Below, piece after piece: positions 15,757 through 23,482 of a stretch of DNA of 32,517 nucleotides (its first letter is position 1; every line of letters starts with the position of its first letter). The position numbers and the translations under genes were made by a program. The stretch covers positions 1-32,517 of the IMG/VR virus record IMGVR_UViG_3300034374_008660, one strand, 5' to 3'. The notes below the pieces were generated by a model that saw only the letters and a program-made list of their open reading frames with translations, searched no databases and had not been told where the DNA came from. The DNA is from a virus.

Positions 15757-16473
15757 ATGGCATCTTTAATTGCAAATCTTCCGCCAACCAAGGTGTGGGT
15801 TAGAAAAGAATACTTGCGCGACATGCGTGATGGCTTTGGTGAGTATGCTCTTGGCTATTGGGTTTCTGTTAAATCTTTACCAGGGCGAACATTTTATTTC
15901 GAAACTTATTTGCCTGAATATTGCGCTTTGTATGATAAGTTACCAATCTCAGCTTTTCTAGCATGGGATTCAGATTCTCCTAAAGAACCCCAAAAGCCTG
16001 AACTTGATTTGCCTTTAGAGGAGCTTCAATTTTGGAATTGCTTTAGCTATGACATTACTTTGTTGGAAAAAAATCTTACCTACACAATGGGGTGGGAAGT
16101 GCGTACCAAGACGCATGGCTCCATGTCTGGTAACTATCTTTTCACTATTGATAGCTACAACAGCGACCGCAACAGCGCAGACCTTACCTTCTCGGAAGTT
16201 TCAGACGAACACAAATCCTTCAACATCATTGAGTTGCAAAACGGTCAGTATGCGGCGTATCCAAACAACCGATGCCGTATTATTGATCCTTCTTTGTCGC
16301 CCGAAACGATTAAAACCCCCGACTTCCTTGTCTCCACCCGATACTTTAACGTGGAGTACCCCAACGCAAAATGGGGAAGGTTAGGAGAATCAGAAGAGTA
16401 TTTCTGGGAAACAGAAACAGAAAAAAATAAGTATAAACCCTTTGTTCCTCATGATGAAGAATTTGATAGGTGA
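15757..16473 (+). CDS. Cyanophage-type hypothetical protein
   Basis: A 238-residue acidic, aromatic-rich protein starting MASLIANLPPTKVWVRKEYL. Readable segments include FGEYALGYWVSVKSLPGRTFYFE (about 27-49) and MSGNYLFTIDSYNSDRNSAD (about 124-143). It has mixed alpha/beta character and no visible catalytic motif, signal or membrane segment. AAGG lies just before the ATG and a spaced promoter is seen upstream. It precedes the holin-like gene. The style resembles proteins of unknown function in cyanophages, but I cannot name a family. Confidence 0.65.
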   Translation: MASLIANLPPTKVWVRKEYLRDMRDGFGEYALGYWVSVKSLPGRTFYFETYLPEYCALYDKLPISAFLAWDSDSPKEPQKPELDLPLEELQFWNCFSYDITLLEKNLTYTMGWEVRTKTHGSMSGNYLFTIDSYNSDRNSADLTFSEVSDEHKSFNIIELQNGQYAAYPNNRCRIIDPSLSPETIKTPDFLVSTRYFNVEYPNAKWGRLGESEEYFWETETEKNKYKPFVPHDEEFDR

Positions 16474-16505
16474 TTATAGAATAAAGGTAAACCTACAGGT
16501 TACCC

Positions 16506-16670
16506 ATGGACAAGCTTAACGAAATTGTGGAGTTTGCACTGGCACTTCACGCTGCTGCATCAATTATTGTTGCTGTCACCCCCACTCCCAAAGATGACCA
16601 AATTCTTGGCAAGGCTTACAAAGTAATCGAGTTCTTTGCTCTGGCTATTGGTAAGGCTAAGCAAAAGTGA
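16506..16670 (+). CDS. Small holin-like membrane protein
   Basis: A 54-residue protein starting MDKLNEIVEFALALHAAASI. The N-terminal half (6-25, VEFALALHAAASIIVAVTP-like) is one hydrophobic segment. A short Pro-Thr-Pro-Lys-Asp-Asp turn (25-31) separates it from a second moderately hydrophobic helix (KVIEFFALAIGKAK). This layout, with a charged C-terminus, is that of small phage holins carrying the TPTPKDD-type turn. Holins open the inner membrane so endolysin reaches the wall. It stops at 16670 exactly where the converging minus-strand gene ends (16671), next to the endolysin gene, supporting a lysis role. Confidence 0.65.
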   Translation: MDKLNEIVEFALALHAAASIIVAVTPTPKDDQILGKAYKVIEFFALAIGKAKQK

Positions 16671-16829
16671 TCAGTTGACAGGCTGGTACCACCAAACACA
16701 ACCATTCTGATTTTCAATTGCTTTACGTAAGGCATAAGCCTCATCCTTTGAAAGGGTGAGGCATTTCCTTTCGTCTTTCAATTCATAACAGACATTTACA
16801 TTGATGTCTGGATTTTTTGTTACTTTCAT
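16671..16829 (-). CDS. Small protein coupled to the endolysin
   Basis: A 52-residue protein starting MKVTKNPDINVNVCYELKDE, with two Cys in a compact beta/alpha pattern and a Trp-rich end (CVWWYQPVN). The ATG at 16829 overlaps the endolysin stop in an ATGA, which decides this start over a longer upstream frame that would run into endolysin codons. It ends directly against the holin-like gene. Its role is unknown; coupling to the endolysin suggests a lysis accessory. Confidence 0.6.
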   Translation of the reverse strand: MKVTKNPDINVNVCYELKDERKCLTLSKDEAYALRKAIENQNGCVWWYQPVN

Positions 16830-17923
16830 GGCTTGACGGCTAAGTACCACCCGGTTGACTTTCCTTCGACTTCCCAACGGCGTAACCAATTCTTGCGGCT
16901 GTATTTTACCTTAACGCCACGCTTGGCTTCGGTAGAAACGTAACCACCGTTAATAAGGTCAGCTTCACCGTATGGATCATTCATGATGATGTGATCCTTA
17001 TCGAATCCAATGCAGCATGTCCAATGCCCACCCCCTTTTGGTGCGCTAGCAGATCCGTAATGCAACCAACCAACTGCAAAAGGGTGGCCCTCTTTGATTT
17101 GATTTTCAAGAAGCTCTGTATTTCCCTTGGTACCAAACCACGCTGTCAGTCCCAGGTGCTGCAGGGCTTTTACCTGAGCTGTTGATGCTGTGCTGTCACC
17201 AAACTTTGCACGGATTTTATTATACTCATCATCCGTATCAACCAAGCCGTAGTAGGCAGCAATCATTGCACAACTAGATGAGAAACATTCTCGATAGCCA
17301 TAACCACTTTGGTTATCTAGCTGATAAAAATACGGAACGTTTAAGACTTTACCACCAGGGGGATTTGCTGTGCATTCACGATCCATGATCTGCATCAACT
17401 TATCTGCATAATCAGGATCGGTTGCATAGCCTTCCTTTACAAGAAGTTTGGCGCACTCATTTCGATTGGCTGCACGGTTAACACCCTGGTAACCATCAAA
17501 ATCTTTATACCAGCGATTGACTAGGTATTGAACGCAAGAATAAAGATCAGGGAAATTAATAAAGCCATCTTTAATGGTGACCCATTGCCCATCGATATAT
17601 TCTTGGGTGTCAACAACGGTACCATCTTTACCTTTCAAGTTAAAATAATTATGCTTACCTGAGACATGCTTACCCCATCCAGATTCAAGTGCCCATTGCG
17701 CTGCAACAACTTCTGGAAATTTTGCACCAGCATCTGATGCCGCTTGCCGGATCCCATTCCATGTGTTTTGATACACGGGTTTGGGATCTACAGCAGAACG
17801 ATAAAGATCAGCAAACTCATCAAGTTGTTCTTTTGTCAGTTGCTCTTGTAAATAATTCCAAGCAGCAAGTTGGTGGGGCAGTTCCTTATAGTACTTTGCC
17901 GCATCGGTTAGCTTAATTGTCAT
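16826..17923 (-). CDS. Two-domain endolysin: glucosaminidase plus C39-type peptidase
   Basis: A 365-residue protein. Residues 15-45 are a helical segment (WNYLQEQLTKEQLDEFADLY). Residues 55-185 are a flagellar-muramidase/glucosaminidase-like domain with Glu80 in AAQWALESGWGKH as the catalytic acid, followed by KHNYFNLKG. Residues 195-330 look like a C39-family cysteine peptidase: Cys213 in RECFSSSCAM is the probable nucleophile, His300 in GGGHWTCCIG and Asp316 in MNDPYGE complete the triad. It would cut both glycan and peptide parts of the wall. It is coupled downstream (ATGA) to a small gene and faces the holin-like gene. Confidence 0.85.
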   Translation of the reverse strand: MTIKLTDAAKYYKELPHQLAAWNYLQEQLTKEQLDEFADLYRSAVDPKPVYQNTWNGIRQAASDAGAKFPEVVAAQWALESGWGKHVSGKHNYFNLKGKDGTVVDTQEYIDGQWVTIKDGFINFPDLYSCVQYLVNRWYKDFDGYQGVNRAANRNECAKLLVKEGYATDPDYADKLMQIMDRECTANPPGGKVLNVPYFYQLDNQSGYGYRECFSSSCAMIAAYYGLVDTDDEYNKIRAKFGDSTASTAQVKALQHLGLTAWFGTKGNTELLENQIKEGHPFAVGWLHYGSASAPKGGGHWTCCIGFDKDHIIMNDPYGEADLINGGYVSTEAKRGVKVKYSRKNWLRRWEVEGKSTGWYLAVKP

Positions 17924-17956
17924 CTTAAGTAACGGCTATGTTACTTAAACTATAGC

Positions 17957-18043
17957 TTAATTGGACCAGGGTACACCAGCTTGTTTTGTAGGTGCGTGTT
18001 TTTCATCGAGTTGGCTCTGAAGTGCGGCTTCAATTTCTGCCAT
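17957..18043 (-). CDS. 28-residue peptide downstream of the tail-fibre accessory gene
   Basis: ATG at 18043 opens MAEIEAALQSQLDEKHAPTK and ends QAGVPWSN at TAA 17959-17957. The amphipathic helix and the coherent ending look coding, and it starts about ten bases after the stop of 18054-18422 on the same strand. It may be a very small accessory protein or a fragment of a larger family. Confidence 0.45.
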   Translation of the reverse strand: MAEIEAALQSQLDEKHAPTKQAGVPWSN

Positions 18044-18053
18044 TTTTTCATCA

Positions 18054-18422
18054 CTAAACTTTTCTTTCTAGGAAAGGATACTTAGCCTTTACTGCCAAGC
18101 ACGCATCTTTGTAGGCTTGCACTTGGGCATCATCATCTTTAGCAATACCGTCTAGATAATCTTGCATCGGCGGATATTCCTTAGCACGTTGCAACCTGAC
18201 GCCATGATTGAAAGCCGAAACAATGTCAGCTTCGTCGGCATCACTTATTACAGCGCGAAGGTCATGCTCAAACAAAGTCTTGCTGATGGCTTCCTTTGCT
18301 TCGTATATGACAACGCCATCCTCATCCGTCGAAGATGTAATGGCGTATGGGACGTACCACTGGCCTTTAATGAGGCGCGGAAGCGGATAATCGCTGCCGT
18401 AATTCACGATAGGATCGGACAC
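18054..18422 (-). CDS. Tail-fibre accessory/assembly-type protein
   Basis: A 122-residue protein with GTG start at 18422, beginning MSDPIVNYGSDYPLPRLIKG. The beta-rich N-terminal half (GQWYVPYAITSS) is followed by a helical C-terminal half with EYPPMQDYLDGIAKDDDAQV and CLAVKAKYP. That C-terminal pattern is common in proteins encoded next to tail fibres in phages and cyanobacterial prophages. It lies downstream of the tail-fibre gene and overlaps the RT-like remnant by 56 bases. GC content is high for the window, as in the adjacent fibre tip. A fibre chaperone or capping role is inferred from context. Confidence 0.6.
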   Translation of the reverse strand: MSDPIVNYGSDYPLPRLIKGQWYVPYAITSSTDEDGVVIYEAKEAISKTLFEHDLRAVISDADEADIVSAFNHGVRLQRAKEYPPMQDYLDGIAKDDDAQVQAYKDACLAVKAKYPFLERKV

Positions 18423-18585
18423 GAAATTTTGCAGGCAATACGTACTCGTTGATTATTCTACCAGTGTCGGCGTACCTGAGCCAACCATAAAAAGATCCGA
18501 TGACATGGCGCAGGCTTACTGCTTCGTTCAATGTCATTCGCTTAGTTTCTTGGCTTAATTTGCGGCGTACGCGAGGCGAGCCCCG
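18367..18585 (-). pseudogene. Possible C-terminal remnant of a DGR-type reverse transcriptase
   Basis: An open minus-strand frame (no stop from 18585 to 18367, with an ATG at 18537) runs from the 3' end of the tail-fibre gene into the next gene. From the ATG it encodes 56 residues starting MTLNEAVSLRHVIGSFYGWL. Its segment S15-x2-G18-x3-Y22-A23-D24-T25-x2-I28 aligns with SWSGHAQWADTHNL near the C-terminus of the Bordetella phage BPP-1 DGR reverse transcriptase, as I recall that sequence. The basic SPRVRRKL just upstream also fits an RT thumb. Everything N-terminal to this, including the catalytic YxDD core, is missing. It may be a deletion remnant, an expressed small protein, or a coincidence. 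It overlaps both neighbours in other frames. Confidence 0.4.
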
Positions 18586-20210
18586 TTATTTTCTTGGCTG
18601 GAGATCGATGAATTGTTCAGAAGCAAGCAGAAGGCCCCATTCCACTGACCCAACTGGGCATCGCCCCCCACACGGGCTACACGCCAATTGACGCCAGTCC
18701 AGAAGGGATCACCCAGATACGTCGTGCTGCTACCTCCTGGCCCACCTGCAGGCAGGAACACATCAGCAAGTGGTTGCAGTTCTTTTTGATAAGAGGCATA
18801 GCCAGAGGCCACTTGAGCATAAAACTCATAACCATCGGATGTATCATCATCAAATGCAGTTTGATCGTTGGTCAGATAAACCACCCGTTCGTAAATATTG
18901 ATGCCATCAACAAAATACCAAGCGCGACCATATAGATTTTCAATACCGCGATATGCCATATAATCATCGACATGGGATACATTGTCAGTGCTGTTGACGC
19001 TATGGTTGCCGTCGCCGTCACTTTGACCGGTTGTTACCCCATATGTCCCACCAGTGTCAGATCCATTACCAATAGCTCGTTGGGAGTTGTAATCTTGGTA
19101 CTCGCAAACCAGCAATGTTTGAATTGCAGCTAACTCCAAATAAGACAACACATGCCAGCCAGTGCCACGGGCTTCTGCTTCGGTGCGGAACGTAGCACGA
19201 GTTTTACTGCGGGTATTTGTTTGACCGCTAACACTAGAACTAGTTCCAGAATCATCATAGGTTTGGTATGCACCAATGTAAAAAGCATCTTTGTAACTAC
19301 CGTCAGTTTTAATAAATGCTGGATGAGGCTGGAAACCTTGTGCAATTAAGGCATCACTGCAGCCCAGTTTCACTTCACGAGTGTGTACACCATTCAAGAA
19401 GCCATAACGCACGCTGAATGCTGGGATTTCAACAACAACTTGGCCATCAGTACCAGTCAAATCACTTGATACTGTGCCAGCAGCAGGTGTGGCCGTGGTC
19501 GTTGCCGCAATGCATTCCCACAAATAGCCACTATGGGTAACACGTTGACCGAGGGTAAAGGTACCAGCGGCCCATGCTGGAACACCAACACGTAGCAGTG
19601 AGTTCGTGCTTTCGCTAATTGTGCCGGTGTAAGCGGTATCAAGTGCTTCGGTTTCTACAATGCGAAGCCAGTCACCAGATTTTAGATCGCTATCATCAGC
19701 ATCAAGATAATACTGAACAACACCAGAATCATTGATTACGCAACGACGAATTCGTGATTGAACATCAATATCAACAGTGCCGGTCAGATCACTGGTTTTA
19801 ATACTGGTTCCAAGGAAGTAAAGACCGTAGGTGTCATCATCATGATCCCAGCCAAACACTCCTGATGAAGTAATTTGTTCCCAAGAAGGAGGTGAACCAG
19901 AACCATTAGAAACAAGCACTTGACCAGCGGTCCCAAAATTAGAACCACTAACACCCAATGCTCCATTTACTTGTATTTCAGATTGAAAAATCCCAGATAC
20001 AAAAGTTGCTGTTATACCAGTGACAGTAACTCCTGTTACTGAAGTAAAGCCTGCAGAATCACCTGTAATTACATTTCCAGAAATTACTCCTGTGACTTGA
20101 ACAGCACCACTAAAAACTGGGTTTTTAACTAAACCAGATATTGATACAGTTGTATCAGAACCTCCATTGGTAAAAGTAACTGAATCAACCCTTAGTTCAC
20201 CGTAAGCCAT
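18555..20210 (-). CDS. Tail fibre with C-type-lectin-like receptor-binding tip
   Basis: A 551-residue protein. The first 150 residues are beta-repeat fibre sequence (GVISGNVITGDSAGFTSVTG), including INGALGV-type phrases and a GSGSPPSWEQI junction. The middle contains an extended beta-rich region. The C-terminal part (about 320-551) has TWWHVLSYLELAA-like helical text, then PFWTGVNWRVARVGGDAQLG and an ending NNGARLAY. This fits the formylglycine-enzyme/C-type-lectin fold seen in tail-fibre tips and DGR variable proteins. It would bind the host surface. It is preceded on the same strand by a small tail gene (20246-20530) and followed by the RT-like remnant and an accessory gene. The start is ATG at 20210. 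Confidence 0.8.
   Translation of the reverse strand: MAYGELRVDSVTFTNGGSDTTVSISGLVKNPVFSGAVQVTGVISGNVITGDSAGFTSVTGVTVTGITATFVSGIFQSEIQVNGALGVSGSNFGTAGQVLVSNGSGSPPSWEQITSSGVFGWDHDDDTYGLYFLGTSIKTSDLTGTVDIDVQSRIRRCVINDSGVVQYYLDADDSDLKSGDWLRIVETEALDTAYTGTISESTNSLLRVGVPAWAAGTFTLGQRVTHSGYLWECIAATTTATPAAGTVSSDLTGTDGQVVVEIPAFSVRYGFLNGVHTREVKLGCSDALIAQGFQPHPAFIKTDGSYKDAFYIGAYQTYDDSGTSSSVSGQTNTRSKTRATFRTEAEARGTGWHVLSYLELAAIQTLLVCEYQDYNSQRAIGNGSDTGGTYGVTTGQSDGDGNHSVNSTDNVSHVDDYMAYRGIENLYGRAWYFVDGINIYERVVYLTNDQTAFDDDTSDGYEFYAQVASGYASYQKELQPLADVFLPAGGPGGSSTTYLGDPFWTGVNWRVARVGGDAQLGQWNGAFCLLLNNSSISSQENNGARLAYAAN
18558..18671 (-). other. Candidate DGR variable region (VR-like) at the fibre tip
   Basis: The last 37 codons of the tail-fibre gene align residue for residue in length with typical DGR variable tips of the GGNWNNG...GAFxLNLNN...GARLA type: GG (515-516), G521, GAF (525-527), L529, L531-N-N, and GARLAY near the end. 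Positions that are Asn in template-coded versions are varied here (Asp, Gln, Leu, Cys). No template repeat copy was found in the window. Confidence 0.4.
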
Positions 20211-20245
20211 TTAATTAAACCTTTTTCCTTATTTTACTTTATTTA

Positions 20246-20530
20246 TTACGGCAAAATAACCAATGGACCTTGGATGGTAGCACCACTACTTCCACCATAA
20301 ATAACACCGGAAACTGTCAAATTACCGTTAATTGTCACATTTCCATCAAAAGTACCACTAGCTTTTGGAACATAGTATTGATTCAGGTAGTCTTTAAAAC
20401 CTGAAAATGTAATTTTTTTGTTACGTAAAGCAGGATCAACCTCAAAAACATGAACCAGATTCAGTAAATCTGATTCATTAATTTCAGTTCCACCAATCAG
20501 GGGAAATTCGCTTATTCGTCTATTTGCCAC
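20246..20530 (-). CDS. Small tail-fibre base protein
   Basis: A 94-residue protein starting MANRRISEFPLIGGTEINES. RRISEFPL with DLLNLVHVFEVDP and KNKKITFSGFKDYL is a phrase typical of the N-terminal attachment part of cyanophage tail fibres, while the C-terminal INGNLTVSGVIYGGSSG is a short beta-repeat. It lies 35 bases upstream of the tail-fibre gene on the same strand, so the two are likely co-expressed parts of the fibre. Attachment role is inferred. Confidence 0.65.
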   Translation of the reverse strand: MANRRISEFPLIGGTEINESDLLNLVHVFEVDPALRNKKITFSGFKDYLNQYYVPKASGTFDGNVTINGNLTVSGVIYGGSSGATIQGPLVILP

Positions 20531-20571
20531 CTAAAGATAACCCAAGCCCTATTCAACTATTATAGACTGGA

Positions 20572-20892
20572 TTATTTTTCTCGAATTTCAATACGAGGCA
20601 AAATATCTGTAGTAAAGTTCCAGGCTGCTTGAATACCTGTGACAATACCGCAGGATAATGCAATAACAAGAAGCAGTTCCGCAATGGTGAGATTGCGACG
20701 AACATATACAACTTCAGGCTCCCGGTTAAAGACAGGGGCTTGCTGCTGTTGCATTGCTTGTTGTTGACGGATGGCATTTTCTAGTGCCATGCGTTTCATC
20801 TCCTGGAGCTGCTCAGCAGTAATAGTAGGTTGAACAGGTTGCTGTTCAGTGGGCCGACCAGGGATATTGCTGGAAGGAACTTGATCTTCCAT
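20572..20892 (-). CDS. Small protein with C-terminal membrane segment
   Basis: A 106-residue protein starting MEDQVPSSNIPGRPTEQQPV. A Pro- and Gln-rich N-terminus (AIRQQQAMQQQQAP) leads to a single hydrophobic helix, LTIAELLLVIALSCGIVTGI, then a short charged tail. A tail-anchored membrane protein is suggested. It starts 47 bases from a divergently transcribed HTH gene, so shared promoters are probable. It is first of the minus-strand tail and lysis block. Role unknown; no lysis motif beyond the membrane anchor. Confidence 0.65.
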   Translation of the reverse strand: MEDQVPSSNIPGRPTEQQPVQPTITAEQLQEMKRMALENAIRQQQAMQQQQAPVFNREPEVVYVRRNLTIAELLLVIALSCGIVTGIQAAWNFTTDILPRIEIREK

Positions 20893-20939
20893 GGAAAGTG
20901 TGCAATCATTTTCCTAGACTTTAGCATTAATTTTTAGGG

Positions 20940-21407
20940 ATGGAAACACAGAGTAAAACAGGAATCAAAACTGCATTACAAAATATTGCTGATGAGTTGA
21001 GAGGTATTCGTGTAGTACTTGGTGCCATGTGGCATAGCCGATACAAGAACGAAGAAACTGATGTCGCATCACCAGAAATTTATGCAGATGAATATATTTC
21101 AGTTGATGAGTGTGCTAAACGCCTTTCCGTAACAGATCAAACGATTCGTAACTGGATTCTTCAAGGTAAAAAAGATCCCAAAAAAGGCTGGGTCCAGGGG
21201 GTGCACTATATCACAATCCCAAAAGGTTCCAATAAAATGATGGTTAGGATTCCCTGGAACAATCTAATTCTTTCTTTCTATAAAGGTCCTGAAGCAAACC
21301 TGAGAACGTTTGATGCGCCTATTGCAAAAAATCTTTATACCGCAAGTAATGAATACAAGTACCAGCCAAATCCAAATGTAGCAAAACCCTCTGACGTTAA
21401 CAAATGA
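20940..21407 (+). CDS. Excisionase/MerR-like HTH DNA-binding protein
   Basis: A 155-residue protein starting METQSKTGIKTALQNIADEL. Residues 52-73, YISVDECAKRLSVTDQTIRN with following W, form a winged helix-turn-helix of the excisionase/helix_turn_helix_17 type. A basic wing KKDPKKGWVQGVHY and ITIPKGSNKMMVRIP follow, with PWNNL closing the wing. The N-terminal 30 residues are helical (possible oligomerisation). The C-terminus is disordered-looking. It may regulate the divergent tail and lysis block or the plus-strand genes that follow. Confidence 0.65.
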   Translation: METQSKTGIKTALQNIADELRGIRVVLGAMWHSRYKNEETDVASPEIYADEYISVDECAKRLSVTDQTIRNWILQGKKDPKKGWVQGVHYITIPKGSNKMMVRIPWNNLILSFYKGPEANLRTFDAPIAKNLYTASNEYKYQPNPNVAKPSDVNK

Positions 21408-21408
21408 T

Positions 21409-21870
21409 ATGTCCCATCGTTTTGACCTGTTTGACATTGATCATGTCACATTGAAAGACTGCCTGGTGCAGCTGCCTAAATCTCTGGCTAAACAAGTAAA
21501 ACCCTTCTTGCCACCAGAAGGATCATTTGACGAGGGAACCCTTAAGAGATACTTAAGAATGTTGAGGGATTTCGAGATGGAGGATCCCAATACATCAATG
21601 ACTCTTGCTAATAGATTGCGTCTTGCATTCTTAGATATGCAACCTGAGACAATCTGCAATCGTTTTCCGAATGCTGATCTGCCACTTAAAAGAAGACTCA
21701 GATGTGTTGCAGAATACTTGATTAGGTCAGGAGAATTTGACAAGCTGCGAGATAATAAAGGAAACCTTTTAAAAAAACGTGGTGTCCTAGGTAAGATGGT
21801 CGTCATATACCAGCCGCTACCTAAAATGCTTGTAGTACTAAAAAGACAACAATTGATTCCCCATGTCTGA
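21409..21870 (+). CDS. Hypothetical protein
   Basis: A 153-residue basic protein starting MSHRFDLFDIDHVTLKDCLV. It is largely helical, with segments TLKRYLRMLRDFEMEDP and LKRRLRCVAEYLIRSGEFDKL, and ends in a short beta stretch (KMVVIYQPLPKMLVVLKRQQ). No known motif. It begins one base after the HTH gene stop and overlaps the next gene by eight bases, so this is a tight plus-strand unit. Confidence 0.65.
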   Translation: MSHRFDLFDIDHVTLKDCLVQLPKSLAKQVKPFLPPEGSFDEGTLKRYLRMLRDFEMEDPNTSMTLANRLRLAFLDMQPETICNRFPNADLPLKRRLRCVAEYLIRSGEFDKLRDNKGNLLKKRGVLGKMVVIYQPLPKMLVVLKRQQLIPHV

Positions 21871-22255
21871 TCGACGCGAAAAACTCTTGCTTCAAACACT
21901 CAGCAATCCGGCTGATCCCACAGAAGCAAAAATGCTTGACACTGTAATGAAATTGATCCTTGCGGATATGGGTCAACATTACACCCGATTCTGGGACGCT
22001 GAGGGACCAGGGGTCATGTGTATGCAACCAGGCCAAGAACGTGCTGTGGTGTGGATGACGCTTGAAGAATTGAGTTCTGCTGCGGACAAACTTGATTCAG
22101 AGAATAACGGCGACCTTGCGGAAACCTTTAGGCGTATCCTCAACGCTGCTCAACGCATCAAGCCAGATGAAAAAGCAGGTTACATCATCAACGACGATAC
22201 TGGGTTAAGATATTTGGAAATCGATTACAACAAAACTTCTGATGGGGCTTCGTAG
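21863..22255 (+). CDS. Hypothetical protein
   Basis: A 130-residue acidic protein starting MSDRREKLLLQTLSNPADPT. It is helix-rich (TVMKLILADMGQHYTRFWDA, LEELSSAADKLDSEN) with a short beta element YIINDDTGLRYLEIDY near the end. It overlaps both neighbours (8 bases upstream, 14 downstream), typical of packed phage genes. No family recognised. Confidence 0.65.
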   Translation: MSDRREKLLLQTLSNPADPTEAKMLDTVMKLILADMGQHYTRFWDAEGPGVMCMQPGQERAVVWMTLEELSSAADKLDSENNGDLAETFRRILNAAQRIKPDEKAGYIINDDTGLRYLEIDYNKTSDGAS

Positions 22256-22835
22256 GGGTAACACAAGAACCGAAGATTTTGAATGGATTACAAATCGTGA
22301 TCTTGTTGATTCTGCTCATCTAATCTTGGGTGAGATTGACCTGGATCCCGCAAGTTCAGTCAAGGCTAATGAATACGTTGGTGCTAAAAACTTCTACACA
22401 CCAAAAGAAGATGGGCTGAATGACATGCCCTGGTACGGCAAAGTGTATTTGTTTCCTCCTAGCAAATCATATTTCTGGGATAAGAAAAACGATAGGTGGA
22501 AGGCTACCAGGGGTTTATCTCCTACTTTGACATCAGGTCATGCGCTTTGGTGGCGCACATTAAAAAAGAAATGGTTGGCAAATGAGATTGAACAAGCAAT
22601 ATTCTTTACCAATTTCCCGGACATGATTATGTACGGGCAAGATATGTTCGATCATCCTGTCTGCATTCTCAAGATAAGACCTTCTTTGATCAGGCATTAT
22701 TATGCAGATGGTTCAACAAGAGCCATGAATACCGCCTGCAGCTTAGTGGTGTATTTGCATCCTAAGGAAAACGTAGAAGAAAAAACACAGGAGTTCGTGC
22801 AGATCTACTCAGAAAAAGGCAAGGTGCTTGTTTAA
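22242..22835 (+). CDS. Dam-like DNA adenine methyltransferase family protein, altered catalytic motif
   Basis: A 197-residue protein whose first half follows the phage DNA N6-adenine methyltransferase pattern: EWITNRDLVDSAHLILG (14-30), IDLDPASS (32-39), then FYTPKEDGLNDMPW (51-64). Where the family has the catalytic D/NPPY, this has LFPPSK (70-75): Asn/Asp is Phe and Tyr is Ser. The second half (GHALWWRTLKKKW, FFTNFPDMIMYGQD) resembles phage members of unknown activity. It may have lost methylation and keep a structural or DNA-binding role, or use a changed motif. It overlaps the preceding gene by 14 bases. Confidence 0.65.
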   Translation: MGLRRGNTRTEDFEWITNRDLVDSAHLILGEIDLDPASSVKANEYVGAKNFYTPKEDGLNDMPWYGKVYLFPPSKSYFWDKKNDRWKATRGLSPTLTSGHALWWRTLKKKWLANEIEQAIFFTNFPDMIMYGQDMFDHPVCILKIRPSLIRHYYADGSTRAMNTACSLVVYLHPKENVEEKTQEFVQIYSEKGKVLV

Positions 22836-22894
22836 ATTTTCTTAATGTTTTATCAAGGAATTTGGGTTATATTGGTTGAACTGACTGATTCAGT

Positions 22895-23482
22895 ATGTCA
22901 ATCCTAAGCGACAAAAAAATCAAAGAACTAGCCCTGGAGCAGGGAATGATTACTCCTTTTGAGGAGAAACTTGTTCGCGTTAAGGATGGTAAAAAAGTCA
23001 TTAGCTATGGGTTAAGCTCATACGGCTATGATATTCGCTTTTCTCCTAAACAGTGTTTGATTTTTGGTCGTCCTTCAGAAGGTGATTGCGATCCCAAGGA
23101 TTTTAATCGCGACATCCTTAAACCTGCTGAGTTACATACCGATGAGCGTGGTCAGTACTTCCTGTTGCCACCATATAGCTATTGCCTTGGCGTAGCAGAA
23201 GAGTGTTTAAAGATGCCTGAAGATGTCACTGCTTTGGCTATTGGTAAAAGCACGTATGCACGTTCAGGTATCCTTGCCAACTTGACACCTATTGAAGCTG
23301 CATGGGAAGGTCATCTTACTCTTGAGATCAGTAACTGCACCGGACTATTTAATCGCATTTATGCAGATGAAGGTATTTGCCAACTGATTTTCTTCCGTGG
23401 TGAACCGTGCAGCACTACGTACGAAACTAGGTCTGGTAAGTACCAGGGGCAGCCGCTAGAAGTTGTGGTTAGCAAAGTCTAG
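22895..23482 (+). CDS. dcd: dCTP deaminase
   Basis: A 195-residue trimeric dUTPase-fold enzyme. SSYGYDIRFSP (41-51) is the N-terminal signature, GKSTYARSG (117-125) the phosphate-binding loop with Ser119 and Arg123, and IEAAWEGHLTLEISN (133-147) holds the catalytic Glu138. It turns dCTP to dUTP for thymidine nucleotide supply, matching phage DNA synthesis. Usual length is about 180-195. Downstream it ends against the converging gene in a shared CTAG (TAG stops on both strands at 23479-23482). A TATATT box is a weak promoter candidate about 25 bases upstream. Confidence 0.92.
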   Translation: MSILSDKKIKELALEQGMITPFEEKLVRVKDGKKVISYGLSSYGYDIRFSPKQCLIFGRPSEGDCDPKDFNRDILKPAELHTDERGQYFLLPPYSYCLGVAEECLKMPEDVTALAIGKSTYARSGILANLTPIEAAWEGHLTLEISNCTGLFNRIYADEGICQLIFFRGEPCSTTYETRSGKYQGQPLEVVVSKV

